The translations under genes were made by a program, and so were the position numbers. This document shows positions 36,665 to 44,941 of a stretch of DNA of 64,000 nt, piece by piece. How positions within the stretch are numbered: the stretch's first letter is position 1; each line of letters begins with the position of its first letter. Origin of the DNA: Shinella sp. H4-D48. GTDB taxonomy: Bacteria; Pseudomonadota; Alphaproteobacteria; Rhizobiales; Rhizobiaceae. The stretch covers positions 3,308,501 through 3,372,500 of the forward strand of contig NZ_CP093337.1 of NCBI RefSeq assembly GCF_022637395.1, written 5' to 3'. A model generated the notes under the pieces. The model was given only the letters and a program-made list of their open reading frames with translations. It was not told the origin of the DNA and did not search any database.

Positions 36665-37765
36665 ATGAGTGAGACAACGACGGCAACGCAACCCGCTCAG
36701 GGGTCGCAGCCTTCGCAGGAATTCGAGAAGGTGCTGTCCGGCAGCGCAACGCAGGTCGCGTCCTTCGATACCAACGACAAGACGCCCGTCCAGAAATTCC
36801 AGCACTTCTTGCACGGCAATCCCTCTGCCGTGCCGCTCATCGTGCTCGTGCTTTCGGTTGCCGTGTTCGGCATCGTTCTCGGCGGAAAGTTCTTCTCCGC
36901 CTTCACGATGACGCTCATCCTCCAGCAGGTGGCGATCGTCGGCATCGTCGGCGCGGCGCAGACGCTGGTGATCCTGACCGCCGGCATCGACCTCTCGGTC
37001 GGCGCCATCATGGTGCTCTCCTCCGTCGTGATGGGGCAGTTCACCTTCCGCTACGGCCTGCCGCCATCGGTCGCGGTGCTCTGCGGCCTCGCCTGCGGTG
37101 CGCTGTGCGGCTATATCAACGGCCTGCTCGTCGCACGCATGAAGCTGCCACCGTTCATCGTGACGCTCGGCATGTGGCAGATCATCCTCGCCTCGAACTT
37201 CCTCTATTCGGCCAACGAGACGATCCGCTCGCAGGACCTCGCCGCGCAGGCCCCGCTGCTCCAGTTCTTCGGCAACAATATCCGTTTCGGCGGCGCGGTC
37301 TTCACCTACGGCGTCATCGCCATGGTGCTGCTCGTAGCGCTGCTGTGGTACGTGCTGAACCAGACGGCCTGGGGCCGCCATGTCTATGCCGTCGGTGACG
37401 ACCCGGACGCAGCGGAACTGGCCGGCGTCAACGTCAAGCGCATGCTCGTCTCGGTCTACACGCTGTCCGGCCTCATCTGCGCACTCGCCGGCTGGGCCCT
37501 GATCGGGCGCATCGGCTCGGTCTCGCCGACCGCCGGCCAGTTCGCCAACATCGAATCGATCACCGCCGTGGTGATCGGCGGGCTATCGCTCTTCGGCGGG
37601 CGCGGCTCGATCCTCGGCATGATCTTCGGCGCGCTGATCGTCGGCGTGTTCTCGCTTGGCCTTCGCCTCATCGGCACGGACCCGCAATGGACCTATCTCC
37701 TGATCGGCGTCCTCATCATCTCGGCAGTGGCAATCGACCAGTGGATCAGAAAGGTAGCAGGCTGA
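36665..37765 (+). CDS. frcC: Fructose ABC transporter permease
   Basis: 366-residue inner-membrane permease of the BPD_transp_2 (RbsC/AraH) family. A hydrophilic N-terminal tail of about 55 residues precedes around nine membrane helices. The motifs AGIDLSVGAIMVLSSVVMG and AVVIGGLSLFGGRGS mark the sugar branch. Start at 36665 (MSETTTATQP) follows GGGGAGGAAAAGG. The stop overlaps the frcA start (TGATG). A 258-bp leader with a hairpin separates it from frcB. Confidence 0.93.
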   Translation: MSETTTATQPAQGSQPSQEFEKVLSGSATQVASFDTNDKTPVQKFQHFLHGNPSAVPLIVLVLSVAVFGIVLGGKFFSAFTMTLILQQVAIVGIVGAAQTLVILTAGIDLSVGAIMVLSSVVMGQFTFRYGLPPSVAVLCGLACGALCGYINGLLVARMKLPPFIVTLGMWQIILASNFLYSANETIRSQDLAAQAPLLQFFGNNIRFGGAVFTYGVIAMVLLVALLWYVLNQTAWGRHVYAVGDDPDAAELAGVNVKRMLVSVYTLSGLICALAGWALIGRIGSVSPTAGQFANIESITAVVIGGLSLFGGRGSILGMIFGALIVGVFSLGLRLIGTDPQWTYLLIGVLIISAVAIDQWIRKVAG

Positions 37766-38544
37766 TGGCTCTCGAACCCATTCTCACCGCGCGCGGTCTC
37801 GTCAAACGCTACGGCCGCGTCACCGCCCTCGACCATGCCGATTTCGACCTCTATCCCGGCGAGATTCTCGCCGTGATCGGCGACAACGGCGCAGGCAAAT
37901 CCTCGATGATCAAGGCGATCTCCGGCGCCATCTCCCCCGACGAGGGCGAGATCCGGCTGGAGGGAAAGCCGATCAACTTCCGTTCGCCGATCGAGGCCCA
38001 GAAGGCCGGGATCGAGACGGTCTACCAGAACCTCGCGCTCTCGCCGGCACTGTCGATTGCCGACAACATGTTCCTCGGCCGCGAGATCCGCAAGCCGGGC
38101 GTCATGGGCAGCGTGTTCCGCAAGCTCGACCGCGGCGCGATGGAGAAATTCGCCCGCGACAAGCTCTCGGAGCTTGGCCTGATGACGATCCAGAACATCA
38201 ACCAGGCGGTGGAGACGCTTTCCGGCGGCCAGCGCCAGGGGGTGGCGGTGGCGCGTGCTGCCGCCTTCGGTTCCAAGGTCATCATCCTCGACGAGCCGAC
38301 GGCAGCACTTGGCGTCAAGGAAAGCCGGCGCGTGCTGGAACTCATCCTCGACGTGCGCCGTCGCGGCATTCCCATCGTGCTCATCTCGCACAACATGCCG
38401 CATGTCTTCGAAGTGGCGGACCGCATCCATATCCATCGCCTCGGCCGGCGATTGACCGTCATCAACCCGAAGGATTACACCATGTCCGACGCCGTCGCAT
38501 TCATGACGGGCGCCAAGGTGCCGACGGAGGCCATTGCGGCATGA
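37765..38544 (+). CDS. frcA: Fructose ABC transporter ATP-binding protein
   Basis: 259-residue ABC ATPase. Walker A GDNGAGKSS (residues 39-47), signature LSGGQRQGVAVARA and Walker B VIILDEPTAAL are intact. It carries one nucleotide-binding domain, unlike the double-domain ATPases of most ribose-type importers, as known for FrcA. It overlaps frcC by 1 bp and frcK by 4 bp, so translation is coupled. Confidence 0.94.
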   Translation: MALEPILTARGLVKRYGRVTALDHADFDLYPGEILAVIGDNGAGKSSMIKAISGAISPDEGEIRLEGKPINFRSPIEAQKAGIETVYQNLALSPALSIADNMFLGREIRKPGVMGSVFRKLDRGAMEKFARDKLSELGLMTIQNINQAVETLSGGQRQGVAVARAAAFGSKVIILDEPTAALGVKESRRVLELILDVRRRGIPIVLISHNMPHVFEVADRIHIHRLGRRLTVINPKDYTMSDAVAFMTGAKVPTEAIAA

Positions 38545-39164
38545 TATCGCCTTCCACCATCGTGGATGCCATCCAGCGGCGCGCGGGGGACGCGCGCCGC
38601 TTTCTCGTCGGCTTGGCCGGTCCGCCGGCGGCCGGCAAGTCGACACTCGCCGAGGCGCTGAGGGACGGTCTTCTTGCGCGCCGTGAAAGTGCCGAGATCC
38701 TGCCCATGGACGGCTTTCACCTGGATAACAGCATCCTGGCCGAACGGGGCCTCCTGCCGCGCAAGGGCATTCCCGAGACCTTCGACGGCCGCGGTTTCGT
38801 CGATATCGTCCATGCGCTCAAACGCGGCGACGACGAGGTTTTCGTGCCGGTCTTCGACCGATCGCGCGAGCTTGCCATCAATGCGGCGCGCGCCATTTCG
38901 CATGAGACCCGCTTCGTGCTGGCCGAGGGCAACTACCTGCTCTTGAAGGATGCGCCCTGGGATCGGCTCGACGGCGTCTTCGACTTCACCATCTTCGTGG
39001 GCCCGCCCTATGCCGTGCTGGAAGAGCGCCTGCGTCGCCGCTGGATGAGCTATGACCTGCCCGAGGACCAGATCGGCTGGAAGCTTTACGGCAACGATCT
39101 TCCGAACGGAAAGCGCATTCTGCAAAACTCCCGCCCCGCCGACCTGCATATCGACCTGTTCTGA
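38541..39164 (+). CDS. frcK: FrcK-type kinase (P-loop nucleoside/sugar kinase family)
   Basis: 207-residue P-loop kinase of the pantothenate/uridine-kinase-like group, with Walker [10 protein letters not shown] at residues 27-35 and [11 protein letters not shown] downstream. In the frcBCAK operon of Sinorhizobium it is called FrcK; its sugar substrate is not proven by sequence. The ATGA overlap with frcA shows coupling. It ends 58 bp before pyrC. Confidence 0.88.
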   Translation: MISPSTIVDAIQRRAGDARRFLVGLAGPPAAGKSTLAEALRDGLLARRESAEILPMDGFHLDNSILAERGLLPRKGIPETFDGRGFVDIVHALKRGDDEVFVPVFDRSRELAINAARAISHETRFVLAEGNYLLLKDAPWDRLDGVFDFTIFVGPPYAVLEERLRRRWMSYDLPEDQIGWKLYGNDLPNGKRILQNSRPADLHIDLF

Positions 39165-39222
39165 GGAATTGTCGTCCGACCCTTCGAGTGCTATCGCAAC
39201 GCCAAAGACGGGAGAGATGCCG

Positions 39223-40263
39223 ATGACCATAGACCTCACCATTCGCCGCCCCGACGACTGGCACCTGCACCTGCGCGACGGCGCCATGCTGGAGGGAGTG
39301 ATCGGCGATACCAGCCGCCACTTCGCCCGCGCCATCATCATGCCGAACCTAGTGCCCCCGGTCGTTACCACTGCTGACGCCGCCGCCTATCGCGACCGCA
39401 TTCTCGCGGCCCTGCCCAGTGGCGACCGGTTCGAGCCTCTGATGACGCTCTATCTCACCGAGCACACCGATCCCGATGACGTGGAAGCCGGATACAGGAG
39501 CGGCCTCATCCGCGCCGTGAAGCTCTACCCGGCCGGCGCCACCACCAATTCTCACGGCGGCGTGCGCGACATGGATAAGGCGATGCCGGTGCTGGAGCGC
39601 ATGGCCAGGATAGGTCTGACGCTCTGTGTGCATGGCGAGGTCACCACGCCCGAGGTGGATATCTTCGATCGCGAGGCCGTCTTCATCGAGACCGTGCTCG
39701 ACCCGCTGCGCACCCGCCTGCCGGAACTGCGGGTGACGATGGAGCACGTCACCACGAAGAACGGCGTGGATTACATCAAGGCCGCCAAAGCCAACCTCGC
39801 CGGCTCGATCACCACGCATCACCTGATCATCAACCGCAACGCCATCCTGGTCGGCGGGATCAAGCCGCATTATTACTGCCTGCCCGTCGCCAAGCGGGAA
39901 GAGCACCGCCTTGCGCTGCGCGCCGCCGCGACCTCGGGCGACAGACGCTTCTTCCTCGGCACCGATTCGGCGCCGCATGTCGATCCGCTGAAGGAATGCG
40001 CTTGCGGCTGTGCGGGCATCTACACCTCGATCAACACGATGAGCTGCCTCGCCCATGTGTTCGAAGAGGACGGCGCGCTCGACAGGCTGGAGGCCTTCGC
40101 CTCGCTGAACGGCCCGCAATGGTACGGCCTGCCGGCCAATGAAGAGACGATCCGCCTCGTCAGGCGCCCGGAGCGGGTCGCATTCCCGGCAAAGATCGAG
40201 ACGGGTGCGGGACCGGTGACGGTGTTCGACCCGATGTTCCCGCTGCACTGGGACGTGGTATGA
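39223..40263 (+). CDS. pyrC: Dihydroorotase
   Basis: 346-residue zinc amidohydrolase, third step of pyrimidine synthesis. HxH is in DWHLHLRDG near the start, the carboxylated-lysine region [13 protein letters not shown] near residues 96-108, then [13 protein letters not shown] and the catalytic Asp in GTDSAPH. It is the type II homodimeric form like E. coli PyrC. Two in-frame ATGs exist at 39217 and 39223; GGAG spacing favours the second. It converges with the crp-like gene. Confidence 0.95.
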   Translation: MTIDLTIRRPDDWHLHLRDGAMLEGVIGDTSRHFARAIIMPNLVPPVVTTADAAAYRDRILAALPSGDRFEPLMTLYLTEHTDPDDVEAGYRSGLIRAVKLYPAGATTNSHGGVRDMDKAMPVLERMARIGLTLCVHGEVTTPEVDIFDREAVFIETVLDPLRTRLPELRVTMEHVTTKNGVDYIKAAKANLAGSITTHHLIINRNAILVGGIKPHYYCLPVAKREEHRLALRAAATSGDRRFFLGTDSAPHVDPLKECACGCAGIYTSINTMSCLAHVFEEDGALDRLEAFASLNGPQWYGLPANEETIRLVRRPERVAFPAKIETGAGPVTVFDPMFPLHWDVV

Positions 40264-40272
40264 TCTCCAGCC

Positions 40273-41034
40273 TCAGATGAAGGGGCGCGGCCCGCGCTGC
40301 AACCCTTCCCAGCCGGCGAGCGCCTGAAGCCCGTCGGCATCGAGGATTTCGCAGCCCCGGTCCTGCCAGCGCATCAGCTGGCGGTCGGAGAGCTTGCGCA
40401 GCGTCTTGTTTGTGTGGACGAGCGACAGGCCCAGCGTATCGGCGACATGCTGCTGGGTGATGGGAATGACCAGCCGCCCGCCGTTCAGCCCGGCGCTATG
40501 GGCGCGCTGCTGGATGAAGGACAGCAGATACGCGGTGCGCTCCAGTGCCGTGCGCCGGCCGATGGACAGCAGGTGCTCGTCGAGAATGCGTTCCTCCAGC
40601 GCCGCAATCCAGGTCAGATCGTAACCGAGGGAGGGATGGCGCTCGAAGAGGCGTTCCAGCTTGGCGCGTTCGAAGACGCAGAGCGTTACCGGCGTCAGGG
40701 CCTCGACCGAATGGTCCATCTCGCCCATGAGGCTGCCCTGCAGGCCGACGAGGTCGCCCGGCATGACATAGTTCATGATCTGGCGACGGCCGTCCGGCAG
40801 GAGCTTGTAGCGAAAGGCCCAGCCCGACAGCACGGTAAAGAGATGGGCGCTGTGCATGCCCTCCACGAGAATGGTCGAACTGCGATCGACCGACAGTTCG
40901 CCCGTCTTGAACTGCGCGACGAAATCCAGTTCTCGGGGGGTGAAATCGCGGAATGTCTCGAGCCCGCGGAGGGGACAGTGCTGGCATGGCGTTTGCCATC
41001 GGGTTTGCTGCCTGGCCGTCGTTCCGCTCGCCAT
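40273..41034 (-). CDS. Crp/Fnr family transcriptional regulator
   Basis: 253-residue regulator. The N-terminal C-x2-C (TPCQHCPLRG, residues about 16-25) is followed by a cyclic-nucleotide-binding-like domain and a C-terminal winged helix with ITQQHVADTLGLSLVHTNKTL. A third Cys is in VTLCVFERA, but the usual FNR Cys shortly after the CxxC pair is missing, so a 4Fe-4S cluster is doubtful. Start at 41034 with an AAGGGGG site. It is divergent from the receiver-like gene. Confidence 0.88.
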   Translation of the reverse strand: MASGTTARQQTRWQTPCQHCPLRGLETFRDFTPRELDFVAQFKTGELSVDRSSTILVEGMHSAHLFTVLSGWAFRYKLLPDGRRQIMNYVMPGDLVGLQGSLMGEMDHSVEALTPVTLCVFERAKLERLFERHPSLGYDLTWIAALEERILDEHLLSIGRRTALERTAYLLSFIQQRAHSAGLNGGRLVIPITQQHVADTLGLSLVHTNKTLRKLSDRQLMRWQDRGCEILDADGLQALAGWEGLQRGPRPFI

Positions 41035-41182
41035 ATTGCCCCCTTTTTCGACCGGACTGGCCTTCGAAACGGGGCAGGCGCGAAGTTGTTCCATCGCACT
41101 GACACTATGTCTTTTTTAAATGACACATCGGTGACCACGGCCCACATTCCGCCTCCCCAACCACCCCCCCAGGCGGATTCGC

Positions 41183-41602
41183 ATGGACGAGGAGTATCGC
41201 GCCATGGACCAGTCGTTTCCCCACATCGTGATCGCCGAACACGAGTTTCTTATCGCTTTGGACGCGGAATATCTCATCCGCTCGGCCATCGATTGCCGCA
41301 CCACCCTCGTCCGTCCCGAGCAGCTCGGCCAGTGGAACCCAGCCGCACTTGCGGATGTGGATCTGTGCCTGATCGACGTTCCGCTCGACATGTCCGGCAT
41401 CGCGCCGGCGATCCAGCGGCTTGTCGATGCCGGCGTGCCGCTGCTTCTGACGACGGTGAGCGAGGCGCACCAGAAGGGCGTCGCCGGTTTCGAGACGCTG
41501 CCCGTCGCGACCAAGCCCTTCGAGGCCGACACGCTGTTGGCCATGGTCAGGGCGCAGCTGCACCGAGCGGCGCAGCCGGCCGAAGATGCCGATCAGAACT
41601 GA
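41183..41602 (+). CDS. Receiver-domain-like protein with degenerate acidic pocket
   Basis: 139-residue single CheY-like domain: IVIAEHEFLIALDAEYLI, then the central LCLIDVPLDMSG aspartate, LLLTTVSEA and the C-terminal lysine in VATKPF. The first strand has Glu-His where receivers normally have two acidic residues, so phosphorylation may be impaired. No output domain. Start could be either Met of MDEEYRAMD. It overlaps the convergent doxX gene by 10 bp. Confidence 0.72.
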   Translation: MDEEYRAMDQSFPHIVIAEHEFLIALDAEYLIRSAIDCRTTLVRPEQLGQWNPAALADVDLCLIDVPLDMSGIAPAIQRLVDAGVPLLLTTVSEAHQKGVAGFETLPVATKPFEADTLLAMVRAQLHRAAQPAEDADQN

Positions 41603-42042
41603 CGGCCGAGCTTGGCATCCACCGAGTGGCTGTTGGCGCCGCGAACCGCAAAGAAGAGGAAGATCAGCGTCCAGAGAATGGACTTCTCCGCACCCATCAG
41701 GCCCTCAGCCTTCACGACACCGTGGAAGTAGACGGTGACCGCAAGCACGATCATGGAGGCGAAGGCCGCCGGACGTGTGAACAGGCCGATAGCGACCAGG
41801 ATGCCGCCGAAGAATTCGGTGGCGGCAAGCAGCGGCGACCAGAAGACACCCGGATAGAAGCCGAGGCTTTCCACCATGCCGACCGCGCCAAAGGGGTTCA
41901 TGATCTTGCCGTAGCCGTGCGTGACGAGCAGCAGGCCGGCGGCAACGCGCAGGATCGTCTCGGCGCTTTCATGCAGTGCGGCATAAAGGCCGCCAAGCTT
42001 GGGGATGATAAGGCGCGGGCGGGCGGGCGAAACGTCGGTCAT
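41593..42042 (-). CDS. DoxX family membrane protein
   Basis: 149-residue integral membrane protein with four helices (about 30-50, 72-92, 97-117 and 122-140) and the DoxX-type GLLLVTHGYGKIMNPFG and LLAATEFFGGILVAIGLFTR. The family functions in redox or oxidative-stress contexts; a specific role cannot be assigned. Start at the Met of MTDVSPARP. The frame remains open upstream without a ribosome site. Confidence 0.85.
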   Translation of the reverse strand: MTDVSPARPRLIIPKLGGLYAALHESAETILRVAAGLLLVTHGYGKIMNPFGAVGMVESLGFYPGVFWSPLLAATEFFGGILVAIGLFTRPAAFASMIVLAVTVYFHGVVKAEGLMGAEKSILWTLIFLFFAVRGANSHSVDAKLGRQF

Positions 42043-42220
42043 GTGGGCTCCGTTCAAAATGTTGCAGTGCACATCCTCTCGGCGATGAGGGCGGCTGCGA
42101 CAAGATGTCCGTCGACAAAACATGATGAATTAAGTTGACATTTCCGTGAGGGACGCGCGGGCCATCGCCTTGGCGGCAGCATGCCTGTTATAGCTTGCCG
42201 ACGTTCCAAAGGAGGCAGCC

Positions 42221-42520
42221 ATGTCCGACACCAAGCCGCGTGTTTCCATTCTCTACTGCACCCAGTGCAACTGGCTGCTGCGTGCCGGCTGGATGGCGCA
42301 GGAACTGCTTTCGACCTTCTCGGATTCGCTTGGCGAAGTGGCGCTCATTCCCGGCACCGGCGGCAATTTCGAAATCCGCGTGAACGACACCCTGATCTGG
42401 GAGCGCAAGCGCGACGGCGGTTTTCCCGGCCCGAAGGACTTGAAGCAGCGGGTGCGCGACATCATCGAGCCGGAGCGCGATCTCGGCCATACCGATCGCG
42501 GGTCCGCCCCGGACGCCTGA
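42221..42520 (+). CDS. SelT/SelW/SelH (Rdx) family protein
   Basis: 99-residue thioredoxin-like protein with the family CxxC motif in ILYCTQCNWLLRAGWM, the GTGGNFEIRVND segment and WERKRDGGFPGPKDLKQRVR. The Sec position of eukaryotic SelW is Cys here. Function is presumed redox. A good RBS (AAAGGAGG) precedes the ATG and a hairpin follows the stop. Confidence 0.9.
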   Translation: MSDTKPRVSILYCTQCNWLLRAGWMAQELLSTFSDSLGEVALIPGTGGNFEIRVNDTLIWERKRDGGFPGPKDLKQRVRDIIEPERDLGHTDRGSAPDA

Positions 42521-42529
42521 AACGAAAAC

Positions 42530-42548
42530 GGCGGGCCTGAAGCCCGCC
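42530..42548 (+). terminator. Hairpin after Rdx protein gene
   Basis: GGCGGGC-CTGAA-GCCCGCC sits between the convergent Rdx and BA14K genes. The stem is 7 bp; the tail has few T residues. Confidence 0.45.
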
Positions 42549-42573
42549 GCCCTTCGTGCGCTCGCCGGCCGCC

Positions 42574-42951
42574 TTAGCGGTAGGGCGAATAGCAGACCCG
42601 GTAGATGCCGTTACCGGCATGGTAACGGTTGGTGTAGGGGTCATAGGTGCGATAGCGGTTCATGCACCAGCGCACATGCGCATTGCGTCCGCCGCCATAG
42701 TAACGCGGGCGCTCATAGCGCGGACGATAGTAGCGGCGCTCATAGCCGTAATGCGGGCGATAATGATGACGGCGATGCCAGCGCCGCTCGCAACCATAGC
42801 CGACGCAGAACTGCGCTTCGGTGACGTCGTTTGCGGTCTGGAGCTTGAGCGCAGGCACTGCAAGCGGAGCGGCCTGGGCCGTTCCAAGCGGAGCGATTGC
42901 CGAGGCAAGACCCATCGCGCAACCGAAAATGATATTTCGAATCTTCGACAT
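42574..42951 (-). CDS. BA14K family secreted protein
   Basis: 125-residue protein with a signal peptide (about residues 1-28, cleavage after AQA) and a mature region rich in Arg, Tyr and His (HRRHHYRPHYGYERRYY). It ends with the BA14K signature WCMNRYRTYDPYTNRY and YRVCYSPYR. The family is widespread in Rhizobiales and described as an immunoreactive, lectin-like protein in Brucella. Start at the Met of MSKIRNIIF. Confidence 0.88.
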   Translation of the reverse strand: MSKIRNIIFGCAMGLASAIAPLGTAQAAPLAVPALKLQTANDVTEAQFCVGYGCERRWHRRHHYRPHYGYERRYYRPRYERPRYYGGGRNAHVRWCMNRYRTYDPYTNRYHAGNGIYRVCYSPYR

Positions 42952-43094
42952 GTTGATCCTCACTATCCTTGCGGGATATTTCCCTGTCACGTCCCTGCCT
43001 AGCATTACGGCCACGCATTTTGTTTTATTCGTGATGGCGCGGGCAGGACTGGATGTATCGCGGCAATCGCGATCCGCAAGTGGAGGGGTAAGCA

Positions 43095-44525
43095 ATGAGC
43101 TTGAAATTCGGAACCAGCGGACTGCGCGGTCTTTCGGTCGACCTCGAAGGTCCCGCAACGGCGCTTTACGCGACCGCGTTCGCCCGCCACCTGATGGGAT
43201 CCGGTATCGCGCATCCGGGCGACGAAATACTTGTCGGGCGGGACTTCCGGTCCTCCAGCCCGGCCGTTTCGGCCATTGCCATCGCGGCGCTGCGCAAGGC
43301 GGGGCTTGAGCCGCGCGACTGCGGCACCCTTCCGACACCGGCGCTTGCCCTTCTCGGCCTCGAGCGCGGCGCGGCGAGCCTCATGGTGACGGGCTCGCAC
43401 ATTCCCGCAGACCGCAACGGCATCAAGTTCTACCGGCCCGACGGCGAGATCGACAAGGCGGACGAAGCCGCGATCAATGCCGCCGCCGAGGCTTTGCGGA
43501 GCGAGGGCACGGTCTTCGATGCGGCACAGGAGACCGCGCCGGACGGGCATGAGGCCGCCATGGCGCTCTATGGCGAGCGCAACCGCACGCTCCTGCCCGA
43601 GGGCAGCCTTTCTGGCCTCAGGATCGGCGTCTACCAGCACTCGACGGTGGCGCGCGACCTCTTCGTTTCGGTGCTGGCGCATCATGGCGCCGATGTCGTG
43701 GCGCTCGGCCGCTCCGAGGCCTTCATTCCGGTGGATACCGAGGCGGTTTCGCCTGAAACCATCGCCCTCCTGTACGGGTGGGCGGCAGAGCACGGCCTCG
43801 ACGCCATCGTCTCGGCCGACGGCGACGGCGACCGGCCGCTCGTCACCGACGAGACGGGAACGCCGGTGCGTGGCGACCTCATCGGCCTGATTGCCAGCCG
43901 CTTTCTCGGCGCGACGGTCGTGGCCACGCCTGTCACCTCCAATTCCGGCATCGAAGCCGCAATCGACGGGCGCGTGCTGCGCACCCGCGTCGGCTCGCCC
44001 TTCGTCATTGCCGCGATGAACGAGGCCGTGGCAGCGGGCGAAACCGCCGTCGTGGGTTTCGAGGCCAATGGCGGCACGCTCACCGCCACGCCCTTTACCG
44101 TGAATGGCCGCACACTGACGCCGCTGCCGACTCGCGACAGTCTGATGCCCGTGCTCGCCGTGCTGGCGCTGGCACAGAGCCGCCGGCAGCCGCTTTCGGC
44201 CATTGCGGCCGGCTTTTCGCTTCCCGCGGCGGCCAGCGACCGGCTGGAGAACTTTCCGGTGGAAACCAGCGCGGCCCTGATGACGGCATTGCGGAACGGC
44301 GCCGACACGCTTGCCACCTTCCTCGCCCCCATCGGCGTACCCGCCAGCGTCAGCGACATCGACGGACTACGGGTGACGCTTGCGGATGCGAGCATCATTC
44401 ACCTGCGCCCTTCGGGCAATGCGCCGGAAATGCGCTGCTATGTGGAAGCCCGCGACGAAGCAGCCGCCGTCCGGCTGCTGCAGGCCGGCCTCGCGCGCAT
44501 CCGCGACTGGGCCGCGGCCCGCTAG
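43095..44525 (+). CDS. Phosphomannomutase/phosphoglucomutase family protein
   Basis: 476-residue alpha-D-phosphohexomutase. The phosphoserine loop is VTGSHIPADRNG (Ser101), metal-binding loop DGDGDRPLV, sugar loop FEANGGTLT and phosphate-binding RPSGNAPEMR. It interconverts hexose 1- and 6-phosphates, likely mannose for polysaccharide precursors; similar genes are called manB or noeK. It opens with KFGTSGLRG, typical for the family. A terminator-like inverted repeat lies about 22 bp after the stop. Confidence 0.92.
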   Translation: MSLKFGTSGLRGLSVDLEGPATALYATAFARHLMGSGIAHPGDEILVGRDFRSSSPAVSAIAIAALRKAGLEPRDCGTLPTPALALLGLERGAASLMVTGSHIPADRNGIKFYRPDGEIDKADEAAINAAAEALRSEGTVFDAAQETAPDGHEAAMALYGERNRTLLPEGSLSGLRIGVYQHSTVARDLFVSVLAHHGADVVALGRSEAFIPVDTEAVSPETIALLYGWAAEHGLDAIVSADGDGDRPLVTDETGTPVRGDLIGLIASRFLGATVVATPVTSNSGIEAAIDGRVLRTRVGSPFVIAAMNEAVAAGETAVVGFEANGGTLTATPFTVNGRTLTPLPTRDSLMPVLAVLALAQSRRQPLSAIAAGFSLPAAASDRLENFPVETSAALMTALRNGADTLATFLAPIGVPASVSDIDGLRVTLADASIIHLRPSGNAPEMRCYVEARDEAAAVRLLQAGLARIRDWAAAR

Positions 44526-44591
44526 ACGCGGGCGCGGCGGCACGGAAAACAGGCTTTTCGCCAAGCTGTTGCGAAAACTTCAAAAAGCCTG

Positions 44592-44620
44592 TTGACACCG
44601 GAGGGCGGTCCTTCTACATC
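44592..44620 (+). promoter_or_regulatory. Promoter of tRNA-Leu
   Basis: TTGACA (44592-44597), 17-bp spacer, TACATC (44615-44620); the mature tRNA begins 11 bp later. The -35 overlaps the right arm of an 11-bp inverted repeat (44548-44558 and 44583-44593). Confidence 0.6.
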
Positions 44621-44630
44621 GCTCTCCGTC

Positions 44631-44717
44631 GCCCAGATGGCGGAATTGGTAGACGCGCCAGCTTCAGGTGCTGGTACTCGAAAGGGTGTGGAGGTTCGAG
44701 TCCTCTTCTGGGCACCA
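44631..44717 (+). tRNA. tRNA-Leu (anticodon CAG)
   Basis: 87-nt class II tRNA with encoded CCA. The acceptor stem pairs GCCCAGA with TCTGGGC; the anticodon stem CCAGC/GCTGG holds loop TTCAGGT, giving anticodon CAG. A long variable arm and TTCGAGTCC in the T loop are present. Followed by a strong terminator. Confidence 0.95.
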
Positions 44718-44759
44718 ATCCCCTGTTTCAGTTGCCTTCTAAGGCAATGGGAAACATCA

Positions 44760-44788
44760 AAAAGGCCCCTGCTTCGCGGGGGCCTTTT
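44760..44788 (+). terminator. Rho-independent terminator of tRNA-Leu
   Basis: AAAAGGCCCC-loop-GGGGCCTTTT: a 10-bp perfect stem flanked by A and T runs, 43 bp after the tRNA. Confidence 0.9.
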
Positions 44789-44941
44789 GCATTTGGGGCA
44801 AGCGTTGCCGGCGGACTTCAGGACGCTTTCGCGTGTGTTTTTTCAGCCCTGTAAAATCTTGCGATTGCGGCTTGCATCGCCGCCTCGTTAGGCACATAAG
44901 CCTATAAAATAATCATATGCCTTTTAAAGATCAGGATCATC

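Noticed and set aside
44631-44800. tRNA-Leu as an integration site
   Set aside because: No integrase, no duplicated tRNA 3' end and no composition shift on either side; the same holds for tRNA-Ser at 59986.
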